In this document: piece by piece, positions 1 to 12,800 of the stretch | Numbering within the stretch: position 1 is the first letter of the stretch | Layout of the letters: the number at the start of each line of letters is the position of its first letter | Assembly: GCA_024704765.1 (NCBI GenBank) | Contig: JAKMXF010000318.1 | Location: 304,159-368,158, forward strand | Direction: 5' to 3' | DNA from: Oopsacas minuta | Taxonomy: Eukaryota > Porifera > Hexactinellida > Lyssacinosida > Leucopsacidae | Length of the DNA stretch: 64,000 bases | Made by a program: the position numbers and the translations under genes | The notes under the pieces: generated by a model | The model's database searches: none | What the model was told of the DNA's origin: nothing | Seen by the model: only the letters and a program-made list of their open reading frames with translations

Positions 1-1384
1 GAGGAATGCGGATATTTACAACAATTTCTTGTAAGAGTGTGGCATAAGTTCGCATAAATTGCTTAATTTCAGTCTCATATTTAACTACTAGTACATCTGA
101 GTTATCAAACACTAAATAAGCAAGTCTAGCTAGGGATATAGTATGTGCAGACAATAGTCTTATAGCTGAGCAGGGTGTACATACTAGTATATCAGCTCCA
201 GAGCCTAGACAGTCAACAGCTGATGCTTCATGTCCCTGATAAGCTAGAGCACACAAATTCACCTTACTTTGATCTTTCCAGGATATAATATTCCTACACA
301 CCATATGTACGTACTCTGCTTCTCTAGCGGAACCGCAGAATACTAGGATAAGAGGGCCGCTCTGAGCTTGGAGATGTTCGTAACACTCATCAGTGAATAA
401 ATATCGATGTAGGAGAGGAAGGATATAAGATAGAGTCTTACCTGACTGAGTAGGAGAGATACACAATAGGTCTCTACCAGATAGGATAGCAGGCCATGCA
501 TGAGCTTGTACTAGGGTAGGACCAGGGAAAGATAGAGATTTTAAGCGGGTATTAAATATATCAGAGAAGCACTGGGAAGCAGCTAGCACCATGGGGGGTA
601 TACTGTCTCCTTGAAGGAAAGATTGTGGATGATATGAACTGTGATAAGCTTTGAATGCTGATACTTGTGATTGAGTAGAAATAGCTGTAGATTTACTTAG
701 CTCACTCCTCCTCTCTTGTGTAGTTACTGACTCCTCATCTGTGCGTTCTAGGAGAGAAGGGAAGCCTGTGTACTCCTCTGCTAGCCCTGATGATATCAAT
801 TCTGATCCAATCAGCTGGTTGCTATTCGTATGGTAGCAGGATACAAATGCTACTGAACCAACATAACCTTTGATCTCTGCTCTGAACTCCAGTTTATTAG
901 AATGAGATATACCAAGTTGTTCGTCTATCTTATAACCCCATTGCTCACGTAGGAGAGAAGATGACTCAAACTTCTCAGCTGTTCTTATACCGAACATACC
1001 GTATCTCTTAGCTAGAGGCTTACAGTCCAGGAATAGGGCTGGCATCGCTAAGATCTGCTCCATCCCGATAGTCCGTGTTACTCCAAAGTCTATAAAGAAC
1101 ACTTCTATAAGATAATCTAGTTTACGTCTCAATCTCCTGCCGCATTGACCTCTAGCCCAGATATAATCTAGCATAGCTATGCAGTAGTCATTTCTGTGTG
1201 TAATGTCAATCAGTTCAGCTTCTGGTGACATAGCATACTCAGTTATTCGTTCTGTTATGTCATCTTGTAACGATAATGTACTGTGACCCCCACTGGTACT
1301 GCTCTCTAGAGCCCAGAATAGACTGGGATATGTGAAATGTAGAGGTATAAGCTCTAGAGTATCTGATTCTGAATTATCTGCCAT
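1..1384 (-). CDS. TDRD12: TDRD12-like Tudor plus DEAD-type helicase protein (3' part off the window)
   Basis: The reading frame opens at the ATG at 1384 and runs without a stop to the left edge, giving about 461 residues of a longer protein. A Tudor core (VFFIDFG, followed by an LPxxFLDC-like stretch) lies near residues 70-125. A helicase core follows, with a Q-motif-like stretch (PTLVQAHAWPAI) and motif I (SPTQSGKT). Motif II reads VFDNSD instead of DEAD. Tudor followed by a helicase is the layout of TDRD12, a germline piRNA-pathway factor; the role here is inferred from that family. The changed motif II suggests weak or no ATP hydrolysis. An AG directly abuts the start codon (1385-1386). 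No intron is visible in this part. Other Tudor helicases such as TDRD9 have the helicase first, so they fit less well. Confidence 0.75.
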   Translation of the reverse strand, partial: MADNSESDTLELIPLHFTYPSLFWALESSTSGGHSTLSLQDDITERITEYAMSPEAELIDITHRNDYCIAMLDYIWARGQCGRRLRRKLDYLIEVFFIDFGVTRTIGMEQILAMPALFLDCKPLAKRYGMFGIRTAEKFESSSLLREQWGYKIDEQLGISHSNKLEFRAEIKGYVGSVAFVSCYHTNSNQLIGSELISSGLAEEYTGFPSLLERTDEESVTTQERRSELSKSTAISTQSQVSAFKAYHSSYHPQSFLQGDSIPPMVLAASQCFSDIFNTRLKSLSFPGPTLVQAHAWPAILSGRDLLCISPTQSGKTLSYILPLLHRYLFTDECYEHLQAQSGPLILVFCGSAREAEYVHMVCRNIISWKDQSKVNLCALAYQGHEASAVDCLGSGADILVCTPCSAIRLLSAHTISLARLAYLVFDNSDVLVVKYETEIKQFMRTYATLLQEIVVNIRIP

Positions 1385-1617
1385 CTAACAAGTATCAGTT
1401 ATGAAACAAATGTTAAATTCGTCCGATTTATTTCCAAATCTCTGCTTTAATAATCAAATAATTCGACAAACAAATACTATGTAACTGATTAGATTACAAA
1501 TTTACAATATTCCAAAAGTGTTTATAAGTCAGTACAATTGCCAGATGAGGCTACATTACAACAAGATCAGAGACCTAACTTAGGATACAATTCAGAACAC
1601 AGTGCGCCTCACTGTAC

Positions 1618-2637
1618 TTAGAACATTTTTTGGGGATACATAGTGACAGGAGTAGGACTATCCAGGTAGTCTGGTTTGGAGGTTGTATCAAACTCACCCA
1701 CTGACTGTTGTGACAGGTTCGACAAGGGCATGTCAGTATCCATCATTGAAATAGCGTTAGATTTAGAATCGATTTTCCCTGCTAAAGAAATGTCCTCATC
1801 TTCTTGAGAAGAGAAAGATCCCATCAGCAATGTCCATTCAGAGAGCTTTCTATCTTGATTGTTAGGCAGATTGGCTAAGTTTCTGGGTTGCAATGGCATG
1901 TTCCTCTTCTCCGGGAGAGAGGGGGCTATAGGCTGAGGAACAGGCTCTGTATTCTTGAAAAATTGTGAATATATTTCGTGTGGGATATTTCGCTTGATAG
2001 TAGCGTGTAGGTCTCGTTTTATGAGAGCTAAGGTGTTAGATCGTTTCAAATAGTCCTGAGGGCTAATACTATGTAACAAATTATGTTCTATCTCTTTGAA
2101 GGGAATATCATTATTACTGGTTTGTTGAGAATCTTTGTCTTGCTTAGTTGAATGGCAATTGGATTCTGTAGGTTTGTGTCTTAGTGCAGACTTCTGGTTA
2201 TCAGACTCTGGTGTAGTTAGTTTCGATATGTCCATCATTGTATGTTCTTGGTTCTGAAATGACTGGTCAAGGGATTGCTGACTGTTTTGATTTATTACAC
2301 GAGTTATCATGGAGCTGTCTTCCTGATCCATCATTGAATTGTCCTGCTGAGCTGTGAGAGGTCCTCTGGAAACTGTTTTTGACACCTTAGCCATGTTGAA
2401 TATACCGGCTTGTGTCGTGATCCTGTTCCTAGTGATCATAGTCGGTTTATCTGTCTGTTGAATAGGATTAGGCTTAGGCAAGGTATTGCCTATGTCTGTC
2501 AGCAGACGTGAATTCTTATTCCCAGTAGTAGCTCTCTCTGATTCTTTAACAATTGGAAACTTTGTTGATTTCTTAGGTAGAGGTCTCACCTTACGTTGTG
2601 GTTTCAAAAATATACTATTTTTATTAATGACAGACAT
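1618..2637 (-). CDS. Disordered orphan protein with repeated MMD motifs; weak securin-like features
   Basis: This is an uninterrupted frame of 339 residues, taking the ATG at 2637; an in-frame GTG lies 6 bp upstream. I do not recognise a folded domain. The protein is rich in S, T, Q, N and K. The N-terminus is basic, and LLTDIGN at about residue 48 resembles the tail of a cyclin-type destruction box, although the arginine is displaced by one position. A motif of the form (S/T)MMD occurs three times. The middle carries an FKEIE segment and the C-terminus a DSPTPVTM segment, which loosely recall the separase-binding and SPVKM segments of securins. That reading is speculative. It is convergent with nothing close by; the neighbour TDRD12-like gene lies 233 bp downstream on the same strand. 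Confidence 0.6.
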   Translation of the reverse strand: MSVINKNSIFLKPQRKVRPLPKKSTKFPIVKESERATTGNKNSRLLTDIGNTLPKPNPIQQTDKPTMITRNRITTQAGIFNMAKVSKTVSRGPLTAQQDNSMMDQEDSSMITRVINQNSQQSLDQSFQNQEHTMMDISKLTTPESDNQKSALRHKPTESNCHSTKQDKDSQQTSNNDIPFKEIEHNLLHSISPQDYLKRSNTLALIKRDLHATIKRNIPHEIYSQFFKNTEPVPQPIAPSLPEKRNMPLQPRNLANLPNNQDRKLSEWTLLMGSFSSQEDEDISLAGKIDSKSNAISMMDTDMPLSNLSQQSVGEFDTTSKPDYLDSPTPVTMYPQKMF

Positions 2638-2789
2638 AGACACTATTCGACATAATTATCCTTGGTTTAGTTAACAAATTGTGTAGACAATCGAGGCTTA
2701 TATAATTGAGAAATAATAAAATAATGAATACATATTATTTTAGTGCGGGAATTATTGAATGACTGATATTTACTGAATAGCTACTGAAT

Positions 2790-3770
2790 ATGGATTCTAA
2801 TAAAAGCATGGAAGTTATAGACATAACTCAGCCCAGATGGAAACAAAACACATTTCTGGGACGTTTCAAACACTTCACAGAGCTTACTCATCCTAAACAC
2901 ATGTTCCATTCCTCTAATAGACTCAATAAGGCTGACAAGATAATATCTGGTTATAAATCTGGAGAAGATAACTCTCTACAAAAGCTAAGTATCAAAGAAC
3001 AATGGAGAATAAAATACATTTATGACAGTGCTTTCCATCCAGACACAGGCGATAAGATGTTACTTCCATTCCGTATGTGTGCACAGATTCCCTCAGCTAT
3101 TTTAATAGTATCGGGCATACTCACGTATCACCATACACTGAGTGGAGTATTATTCTGGCAATGGTTCAATCAATCATATTGCGCTACACTTAACTTTACA
3201 AACAGAAACGCTACTTCTAAAGTAACAAATAAACATATCCTTATGGCATATACCTCTGCTACTACCGGGGCAGTAGCTGTATCAGTATTACTGAATAGGA
3301 TGGTTACTACTACTCATTCTCTATCTGGTAGACTGGTACCTTTTCTAGCTATAACTATGGCTAATGCTATTAATATACCTCTCATGAGGCAGAATGAGCT
3401 AAAGGATGGAGTTACTGTTTCTACTGAAGGAGGAGAGAGTTGTGGGAGTTCTAGGCGAGCTGCAGCTGTTGGAATATTTCAAACTCTCCTCGGTCGATTA
3501 GTATTTGCAGGTCCCTCGTTCATATTCTCTCCTATAATATATACACGACTTATACGTCACTTCCCTATTCTACACGCAAGCAAATCTCTGTCAATTATAA
3601 TACAAGGACTCCTGACAGGACTTCTATACATACCCTCTATTCCATTAGGATGTAGTTTGTTCCCCCAGAGATCTCACTTATCAGTAAACTCATTAGAACA
3701 TAATGTCAAGCAGTGTGTACAGCGTAAACACCCTAATGCTAAATATGTTTATTTCAATAAGGGCTTATAG
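2790..3770 (+). CDS. Sideroflexin (mitochondrial amino-acid carrier family)
   Basis: Single-exon frame of 326 residues, the usual sideroflexin length. Family signatures are visible in order: an N-terminal W-x-Q-x-T-F-x-G-R segment, HPDTGDKMLLPFRM near residue 87, FWQWFNQSYCATLNFTNRNA near 120, and the AN-IN-PLMRQNEL segment near 195. Several hydrophobic segments follow, as expected for a multipass protein of the inner mitochondrial membrane. Sideroflexins import serine and related amino acids for one-carbon metabolism; the paralogue (SFXN1/2/3/5 type) cannot be fixed by eye. The rhamnonate dehydratase start is 92 bp downstream on the same strand. A possible acceptor AG lies 9 nt before the ATG. 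Confidence 0.88.
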   Translation: MDSNKSMEVIDITQPRWKQNTFLGRFKHFTELTHPKHMFHSSNRLNKADKIISGYKSGEDNSLQKLSIKEQWRIKYIYDSAFHPDTGDKMLLPFRMCAQIPSAILIVSGILTYHHTLSGVLFWQWFNQSYCATLNFTNRNATSKVTNKHILMAYTSATTGAVAVSVLLNRMVTTTHSLSGRLVPFLAITMANAINIPLMRQNELKDGVTVSTEGGESCGSSRRAAAVGIFQTLLGRLVFAGPSFIFSPIIYTRLIRHFPILHASKSLSIIIQGLLTGLLYIPSIPLGCSLFPQRSHLSVNSLEHNVKQCVQRKHPNAKYVYFNKGL

Positions 3771-3862
3771 TGTTGGGTAGAATAATTCATTCAAATCTAA
3801 TTATCTAATTGATAAATATATTACTGTTATATCTCTAAATTAATTCACGAGTTATACGAATA

Positions 3863-6800
3863 ATGTCAGTTCCAGCTGATTCTGATCGTGTATGTACTAC
3901 CTTCCCGAAGGTTAAGGAGGTAAGGGCCTATATCAAGGACTCCGAGAAGGGAGGACAAGTTGGACAAGGAGGGGATTGTCATGATGTACCCACGGGACAC
4001 TGGATAGGCGGGAGTGCTCCCCACATGCCAATCGCTAACCCTATGTCTGGATACGAGATGTACGAGGACGACCGGAATTCTTGGGGTATCGGAGCTCTAG
4101 GCAGTCTGGTAGTTGAGGTAGAGACGACAGAGGGGGACAAGGGGGTGGGGGTGAGTCTAGGGGGAGAGGCAGGGTGCTATATCGTAGAGAAACACCTCTC
4201 AAGGTTCGTAGAAGGACAGAACCCAGCTGATATTGAGCTCATGTGGGATCAAATGTATAAATCTACTATCAATTATGGAAGAAAAGGATTACCATTACAA
4301 GCTATTAGTGCTGTGGATTTAGCTTTGTGGGATCTGTTAGGACATTTGAGGAGAGAGCCTGTCTATCAGATGCTGGGGGGCAGAACCAAGCCTTATCTAC
4401 CTGTATACTCTACTACATGTGATGCTCTACAGGCTAAGAAGTTTGGGTTCGTTGGTGCTAAGATAGGATGTCCTTACGGTCCTAGTGCAGGGGGGGAGGG
4501 GCTGAAGAAGAACGTAGAAATGTTCAAAAATACTAGGAAGCAGGTTAAGTAATAATATCTATTGGTTATATACTCCTGGATTGAATGCTGTAATACAGGT
4601 AGGAGATGAATTCCCTTTGATGCTTGACTGCTACATGGCTCTAACACTATCATACTCTATACAGCTAGCTAGAGAACTTAAGGATCTTAAGTTCAAGTGG
4701 ATAGAGGAAGCATTACCCCCTGATGATTATCAGGGATACAGAGAACTTACTAGTGTTTGCAGGTAAGATAAATACTTGTCATAAATTTGATTGTATATAT
4801 AAGTGTCAATCAATAACATACGATAGAGATAGCTCAGTGTTTGTGTTCTCTGGATAGGAGAGATACACCCTTGATTAGCGTGTGGTCTGCTACTTCATCT
4901 TGATAACTAGCTGTTGTTAGTACTGTAGCTGTTACAGGGAGAATCAATGTATTGATTTCTGAGATAATCTCTAAATTGTGTTCCACATGTCCTTGTCCTA
5001 TCTCTCCCATAACTCCCACAGGTACTGCATACACTTCTATCTGGAATGAAGAACTCATACCAGCAGCAATTGGATGTGGAGTGTATATGATCTTTATACC
5101 GGTAGAAGGAGGAGGTGGCTTAATCTTATATCTATAATAAATACTAAATAACTTAGCTATCAGATAGCTATATAGTCAATACCTTGTACTTCTTATTCCA
5201 GTATTCTTTATGATTACTGTGTAAGAATAATTGCATCCTTCCTCCAGCATTCCAAAGTCTACTTCTGTCTCTAGGAGACTGATCCCCTGCTTCAGATTCT
5301 TGGAGAGGGGCATAGATAGAGAGGCAGTGTTTAGTTGCCTCTTGGTCTCATCTATGCACTCTCTATCTCCAGGTCTCAATGTCTATAATAATAATAATAA
5401 GCAATAATGTTATAGCAGCTCACGATCTGGTTCGTGACTATTGTATCTATGGTTTTTTGTTTAAATTGCAATAGAGTCACGAGAAATTACATTATTCATT
5501 AAGTTCACAAGCCTGAGAGTCTTGTGATAGTATTTAAATGCTTCTAATTATGAATTACGTAATGGTAATATACAAGGAATGCTAAATTGACTAAAATAGT
5601 TATAGGGATTGGTAACCGAGTTCGTTAGGTATATATTCGAGAATTCAGTAATATGCACACCAAACTGATTCAATGGAAGTTATCTCTGTTCCTTTATCTA
5701 CCCCCTCAAACTCTGAGAAAGAGTTTAGGAAGATGGATGAAGATCCAGATTCTGCTCCCGAGCTAGTCAAAGAAACTTACAGAAAGATGCACACTTTCCA
5801 GACCGTTGAGTTTGGGAAGAAAATGCGAGAGAAGTGGGGCAAATACAATTACTGTGAAATGACAGTTATGGAAGCACTGGACACATTGAATGAGTTGGTG
5901 GATGAGAGTGACCCTGACTTTGTAGGACTGCCCAATAACTACCATGCATTCCAGACGGCAGAACTGTTGCGTAGATACAACCCAGATTTAGATTGGTTAC
6001 ATGTAGTAGGACTTATACATGACATGGGTAAGGTGATAGGACTAGTGGATCCTGATACAGAGCAGTGGGCACTTGTAGGGGACACATTTCCTGTAGGGTG
6101 TGAACCTCAGAAATCTGTGGTATTTCAGAATCTAGGATTTCCTGAAAATCCTGACACCAAAGATCCTCGTTACAACACTAAGCTAGGAATGTATCAAGAG
6201 AACTGCGGACTAGATAACGTAATGATGTCATGGGGACATGATGAATACTTGTACAGAGTACTCAAGAACCATGTTAATATGAAACTACCAGATGAAGCTC
6301 TGTTCATTATCAGGTACCATTCATTTTATCCGCTACACCATCGAGATGATTATCAGTATCTACTCAGTGATGCTGACAAAGATAAGATAAAGTTGGTTAA
6401 ATTATTCCAAAAATTTGATCTATACAGTAAGGAAAAAGATGCTATCCCAGAGGTAGATCAGCTGAAGGATTATTACCAGAAGCTCATAGACAAATATGTC
6501 CCTGGTAAGATAAAGTTCTGACTAGCTTATCTCTCTCTTACTAGCTTATATCCTCGCTAGCTAACTTATTTATTATTCACGAATATCATACGTAATGTTA
6601 GTTACTTTAGTATTTACCTTTAGAGAGTTGGGTAGTTTAACTGGTGCTGTTCTGGGAATTCCTGCTACGTTATAGAATAAATACTCAGGTATAGGGTTAG
6701 CCGTATCCTCAGCTCCTGCTGCTACTGGTGTAGCTTTATTAGGACGGTCTGTATCTGTATCTATTGGCGGTAGCTTAGAGGGAGAGAACACAGGACTCTC

Positions 6801-9800
6801 CTCTGTAGTGACTATACTAGGATCAGCTGATGTAGATATATGAGGTGATGGGTTATCAGGACGATCTCTAGCTAGAGATACAGTAGATGTAGAGTTATCT
6901 GGGAGTAGAATAGTAGTGCTAGCATAACCTGGGACTAACTGTCCAGCTTCTTGAGATAGCTCTGATAGACGTGGGTTAATCAATCTCTCAGATTTAAGGA
7001 CAGGTTCAGGAGGGGTATTACCACGACCTCTACGCATTGCTATAGGGAGTTCATCTGTTAGACGCTGTATATCAGGGGGATTGTTCTGTAGAAATTTGTT
7101 ACCATCTTCGCTATAGAAATAACCAGGTATATCTTTTGTACGTAATGCTTGCAGGTTAGCTTGAAACTCTTCCAGCTCTGCTCTATCAGCTTCTACTCTC
7201 TCAGGCCTTCTCTCAGAGGATGCGTGTATTGTCTCCTGAGTAGGAGGTGATAGCACTAGGTCCTTGAACTCTTGTATCAGTTTATCATCATTATCTTCTG
7301 TGTGTATATTATATCTATTGAATATGTCAGTAGCTTGTTCTTGTACTGAGTCAGTTTTTATCTCTACAGGAGAGAAGGAGTCTCTCTCCTTATTTATTTC
7401 ATCCCACCAGGAATTAACTGCATTCAAGCTAGCTACAAAAGCACTCATCATTTCCTGCCCAATTGGTTTATGTTCTAACAACTCTCTGCGTCTAAAACCG
7501 CGAGGAACCTTCTTATTCTCTGTACGTCTAACAACAGTTCCTATATCCAGGCCACGACCCACCCCGCTACCAAATACCATATCTTTATCTTTCTCACATT
7601 TGTTTAAGCCTAGAGGGAAATAATACTGAGTCCTCAGGTTTATAGGTATAATGTCATCCTCTGTATAAGGGAGGTGTGTCAACTTGTGAGAGGGAGTGTT
7701 AATAGGACTAATAACGGAGTGTACAATAACAGTAGAGTCTCCAGGGAGAGCATGTGATTGTAACAACATCCCATCTTTAGCACGCCATCTCTCCAATTCC
7801 TTTCCTGAGTATTCCTTGCTGAGCAGTTCTATGCCAGATCCGTCTCTTGATAGCACAAACATTCTAGGGATAGGCTTGTTTGGTAATGATTCTTCTTTCT
7901 TACCTTTCTGTTTACACAAATAACTTTTGAATTCTTTGTTTATTGCATGAGTTCTCTCATTCTTAACAGTTATCCAGTCATCTCCACCTATCAGTTTCAT
8001 GTCAACTTGACTGACATTTGACAGGCTGACTGATGAGTTTCCATCTTGTGTGAAGTTACATAATACCTCCTCACTTGTAACAGAATATGTTCCTCTCCTA
8101 TCAGCTACTATATCATTTCCATCAAACAGTGTTATCACTGCTTGTCCCTCAGAAGGTGTTGAAAAGCACACTTTAGCATACCCTGTACACTCAATTTGTA
8201 TTTGTGAGTGTGTGTTGCTAGAAGTGAGTCGGGTTCCATCAGCAAACTGAACTATCCTAGTACCATCCTTCCTCAACACCGTGATCAGCTGATCCTCTCT
8301 ACTCACCAGCTCCTCTTCACTCACTGGGTCTCTCTGCCAGGATTTAAGGAGAGGATCTTTGTAGATAAAAGAACTAAATTTGTCAATCTTTTCAGTAGAT
8401 AATTCAACCTCTTGTCCTTCTTTACCATCTCCCATATCCCTTGTATCTTCACCCACCTCCTCTTGTCGTACCCATTTATACAATACCCTCTGTCCTTGTG
8501 TATCAGTATACATCCATTGCTTATCAGCTAGTGAGTATTCCGTATGATTAATCATGTGTGTAAGAGCTTGGGGAGGAGATAGGTTTGTTAGAGTAGATAG
8601 ATCAGGAGTATTCCTGCTTAATAACTCTAGTTCTCCTTCACAGAGAGAGCGAGCACTGGATCCGTCCGGCCGTAACAACTACAATAAATAATCAATCTAG
8701 CACTTACGTGACGTCATTATACATCTTACCTGCACGCTAGAATTCCTCATAAACCTTATAACTGTACCGTCTTCATAATAAGATCTACTGGCCTCTAGAG
8801 AGGCTGGGTAGAGTCTGAGCTTGTCACAGGGCTGGGAGGGGCAAGGGGGGTTAGGGTAGCATTGTGTTACACACAGAAACCCGTCTGATCCATCTCTGAT
8901 AGTGACATCACTCGACAAGTCTACCTATATTAATATTAAGTCTAATTTTAACTAAATCAATCAATCTATTAATATTTGTAACTCAATATAGCCTGAACTA
9001 CCAGTACTTATAGAACAATATATCATAGTGTATTAGTTATATGGCTATATCAAGTGCAGACAGTATACCTACTCTGTGTAGAGTACAAATAGGAGAGAAG
9101 ATAGGGGGATACAGGAAGGATTTGTTGATAGAGAATCTATCTGAGAGGGATGAGCTGTTCTTAGTGTGTTCCCGGTGTAGTGGAATACTCAGGGACGCGT
9201 GTACTGTAAGCAGTGGAGAACAGGTATGTGAGGATTGTATCGATGAGGATGAACAGTCTCTACCTAACTTGCAAGTTCGGAATACCGTTATACAACTGAA
9301 ATGCAGATGTCCGTTAAGTCAGAGTGGATGTGAGTGGTCTAACGAGATAAAACATTGTGAGTCACATCTACAAACCTGTCAGTTTGTGTACGTCAATTGT
9401 CAGTTCGGTTGTGACATAGTTATGACGCGTGCAGAGGAGCAGTCTCATTTGAAAGAGACCTGTGTACTACGTACAGTTAAGTGCGAGCACTGCGGAGTTG
9501 TGTGTGTGGCTGGGGAAATCAATGAACACTCTGGCGTATGTGAAGAGCTAATGGTGGATTGTGATTTGGGTTGTGGGGTGCGTGTAAAGAGAGAGTTCCT
9601 AGGAAAGCATTTACGGACAGAATGTGAAGAGGGTGAGGTTACTTGTCCTTATGAGAAGTACGGGTGTGATATTGGGGAGGTTACTAGGAAGGAACTTCGA
9701 CCACACTTGGAGGAGAAGAGAAACACACACACAGAACTCAGACTTAACTCAATGGAAGAGCAAATAAAGAATCAGAACTCACTAATTGAATATCTATCCA

Positions 9801-12800
9801 CTAAAGTAGCAGCTCTGGAGAATCACAACCAAATACTAGCTATGAAAACACAGGACAGGACTAATGTGTTAGTATGGGAGATACAGAACATGCATGCTAA
9901 TCTCACTTTCCAAACTATAATAATGAAAGCCCCTAGTTCCCCCGTGTTGAAGATATCCCGGTATGAAATGAGGTTCGGTTGGTGGGTGGAGGGGGATATC
10001 TTAACTGTAGATATATTCTCTGTACTGGGTAGGGATGATGGAGAATTGGAATGGCCATTCATAGCTAACTGTTGTATTCGATTAATATGTGATAGCGATC
10101 CAGTAAACAGATCTCTGGAGATTAAGAAGATGATACAGGTCAAAAGGAAGTCCCCATCTATTCTGAACATGCCTGGTACTAGGATAGCCTCAGTGAATAA
10201 AGCAATTGTACTCGCTCCTGGATTCATGCGGGCAGGAGTATTAAAGATAGAGATAAGACTAGACGGCCTTAACACTATTTAGATACTGTATTCACTATAT
10301 TTACTTTACTCGTTTACATATAAATACTACTATTATAATACCTTACCTTAGAAGAACATGTAACCTGGAGACCATACTCAGTAGAAGCGAATAGAGTTTG
10401 GTATTTGTTCTCTCTCTTGAATTTAAGTAGTTTCTCTTCTTTCAATCTCTCTATCTCTCTTCTCCGTCTATCCCTCTCCTCTGTCAGCTGACGGTGTTGT
10501 TCCACAGCCATCTGATCATCTGTCTTCTTGCCACGACCTCCCTTACCTCCTAGTTTAGATTCTGACGTCATAGGGGGCATGCCAGGAGAAGGTGTGCGAA
10601 TATGTTCCTCCTCTAACAGTCTTATCTCTTCGTCTTCTAGCATTTGTTTGGGGGGAGGTAGTCCTCCTAATTTACCATACGGACTGAGACTAAGCTTAAC
10701 TCCTGTAGGCAGACTAACTCTATAACTAGCATAGAGGATAGGAAGGATTGGTTCTAATACAGTAACAGGACTAATGACATCATCTGTATTATCTCTTGTT
10801 ATATTAGAAGCTTTGTTATCTAGCAGCAAGCTGATACCAGCTAGTACTCCTGATTCATGTGAGTACTGCATGGTAATAGAGCTGTGAGGTGTAGAGTAGA
10901 AAGCTCGTTGTTCTGAACTTATGAATTCACTCTCATTTAACTCTATCTTGCTACTACTTCCTCTTCCAGCATACCATTCATATCCTAAGTCATACCCCGT
11001 TAGTAGCAATAGCTTCTGTTCTATCTCAGACTTCTGAGCACTGAGTAGATCCTCTCTACTACCAGCGGTTTCTCCATCTCGTACACGCTCCACAGAGGAA
11101 CTACTGACTCTAGAACTCTTCAGTCGAGATGATCGTGATGTTCTAATCGTGTTCTTGCTGTGAGAAGATCCTCTCCCATCCTTGGATTTATCCTTTTCCC
11201 CCGAGGGAGTAGAGATCTGTGTTAAAGATACCTGTGACTGGTTAGGTGTCAAATCCTGAGTCTCCAACAACTTATCTCTCTCAAAACTATTCAGCTGCCA
11301 TATCCTATCAACCAGAGGGCTGATATCGGAATGTAAGAACCGTTGATATAGATAGAACCCTGTAGGTGTCAATAACCGCGCGTTCCATTCATTTCTCAAT
11401 GACAATGGGTGGAATAGTATTAGCAACTTATCACTCTGTCTATGGTACTTAGTAACACATGTAGGATACCCTCTATCTGGTGACAGGGCTGTCTGTATTC
11501 TCTGATAGATGACGTCACGTGTTAACGGCTCTGACCACTGCATATTAGCTATGACAGGTGTCAAGCTGTCAACAGACTCTTGTCTATTTGTATCAGGGTA
11601 AGGATCATCAAATAGTTGTTGAGAAGGTGAGTGTACCATCTCTGCAAAGGATAGCATTATGAGTAGAGATTGTAACTGATTATGAGATAGAGGAGGAACA
11701 GACTTAGAGGATAATCTTAGTAGTTGTTGGTAACGAGCATCCACACGGGATCTATCGTCTTGTTGTAGTTGGGGGAATTTCTTTAAGAGTTGAGCTGCTT
11801 TATAATTATCTAACATCTGCCTCTCTACACCTCTCTTGTCTAGTGCATGAGCTGGAGCTTCTAAAATACTTTCTCTTTCACAGATATGATCTCCTTCGTA
11901 TATGACCGGATATCTTATCGTCTTTTCTGATACGTATTTGGAACCTATAATTCTATATAAATCCTACTCACTAGCTCCACTTACTACACCAATTTACCTA
12001 TATTAGGTTTCTGTTTGATTCTATTCAAACTCTCCTGCAATCCTGTACTCTTACTGTCTCCTATATCTGTACTGGGTACTTGTGTAACATCACTCACGCA
12101 CACCTGCTGTAACATAGCATCCATGAGTATATCCACAGAGGAGCACTGGTTAGGAACCCCGTGTAATTGCTCTCTGTACAACAATCCTGGTGTATCTATA
12201 AGATAATATTAATTCAATACTATCTACAGTAGTATAAATATTCTAATTACTTTTGCTAGTGACTCTATTGCTTGTGACGTCAGCTAGAGAGAGGGAGTCT
12301 AAATACTGTTTGTGTAGTCTCTTCTGTTCTATCAGCTGATAGATATGATTAGCTACTTGATCGTATAATGTTTGTACTCTGTCTTGTTCAGGATCTACTG
12401 TGTAATCTACTATAACTAATCCTGTATCTCTCACACCAGATTCTCTAGCTGTATCTAATACTCTATCTGTAGTATTCCAGAACTCTTTAATACTCTCATC
12501 TTTATATACAGATAGTATAAATATATGTCTATTGATACTATCGTATATTAATATACCTGATTTATTCCTCTTTTCTCTCTCTTCTTCTTCAAATTCTCCT
12601 TGCTCCACCCCTCTCTCTCCTCCACTCACCCTCATTAGACAACCGGGTGGTACACCTATTCGTCCCATCTCTGATATGACGTCAGCATTCTTCACTCCAC
12701 TCAGTAACAAATAAGCTTCAGGTCCTTGAGAAGGTTCATCTTCTATAAATACGATCTCTCCTACTTCCTCCCCTCTCTTCCTCAAGATACTCTCAGGCTT

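Noticed and set aside
4834-5379. Two short minus-strand frames as separate small genes
   Set aside because: They join by a 51 bp GT-AG intron in frame and match the SPAG17 C-terminus.
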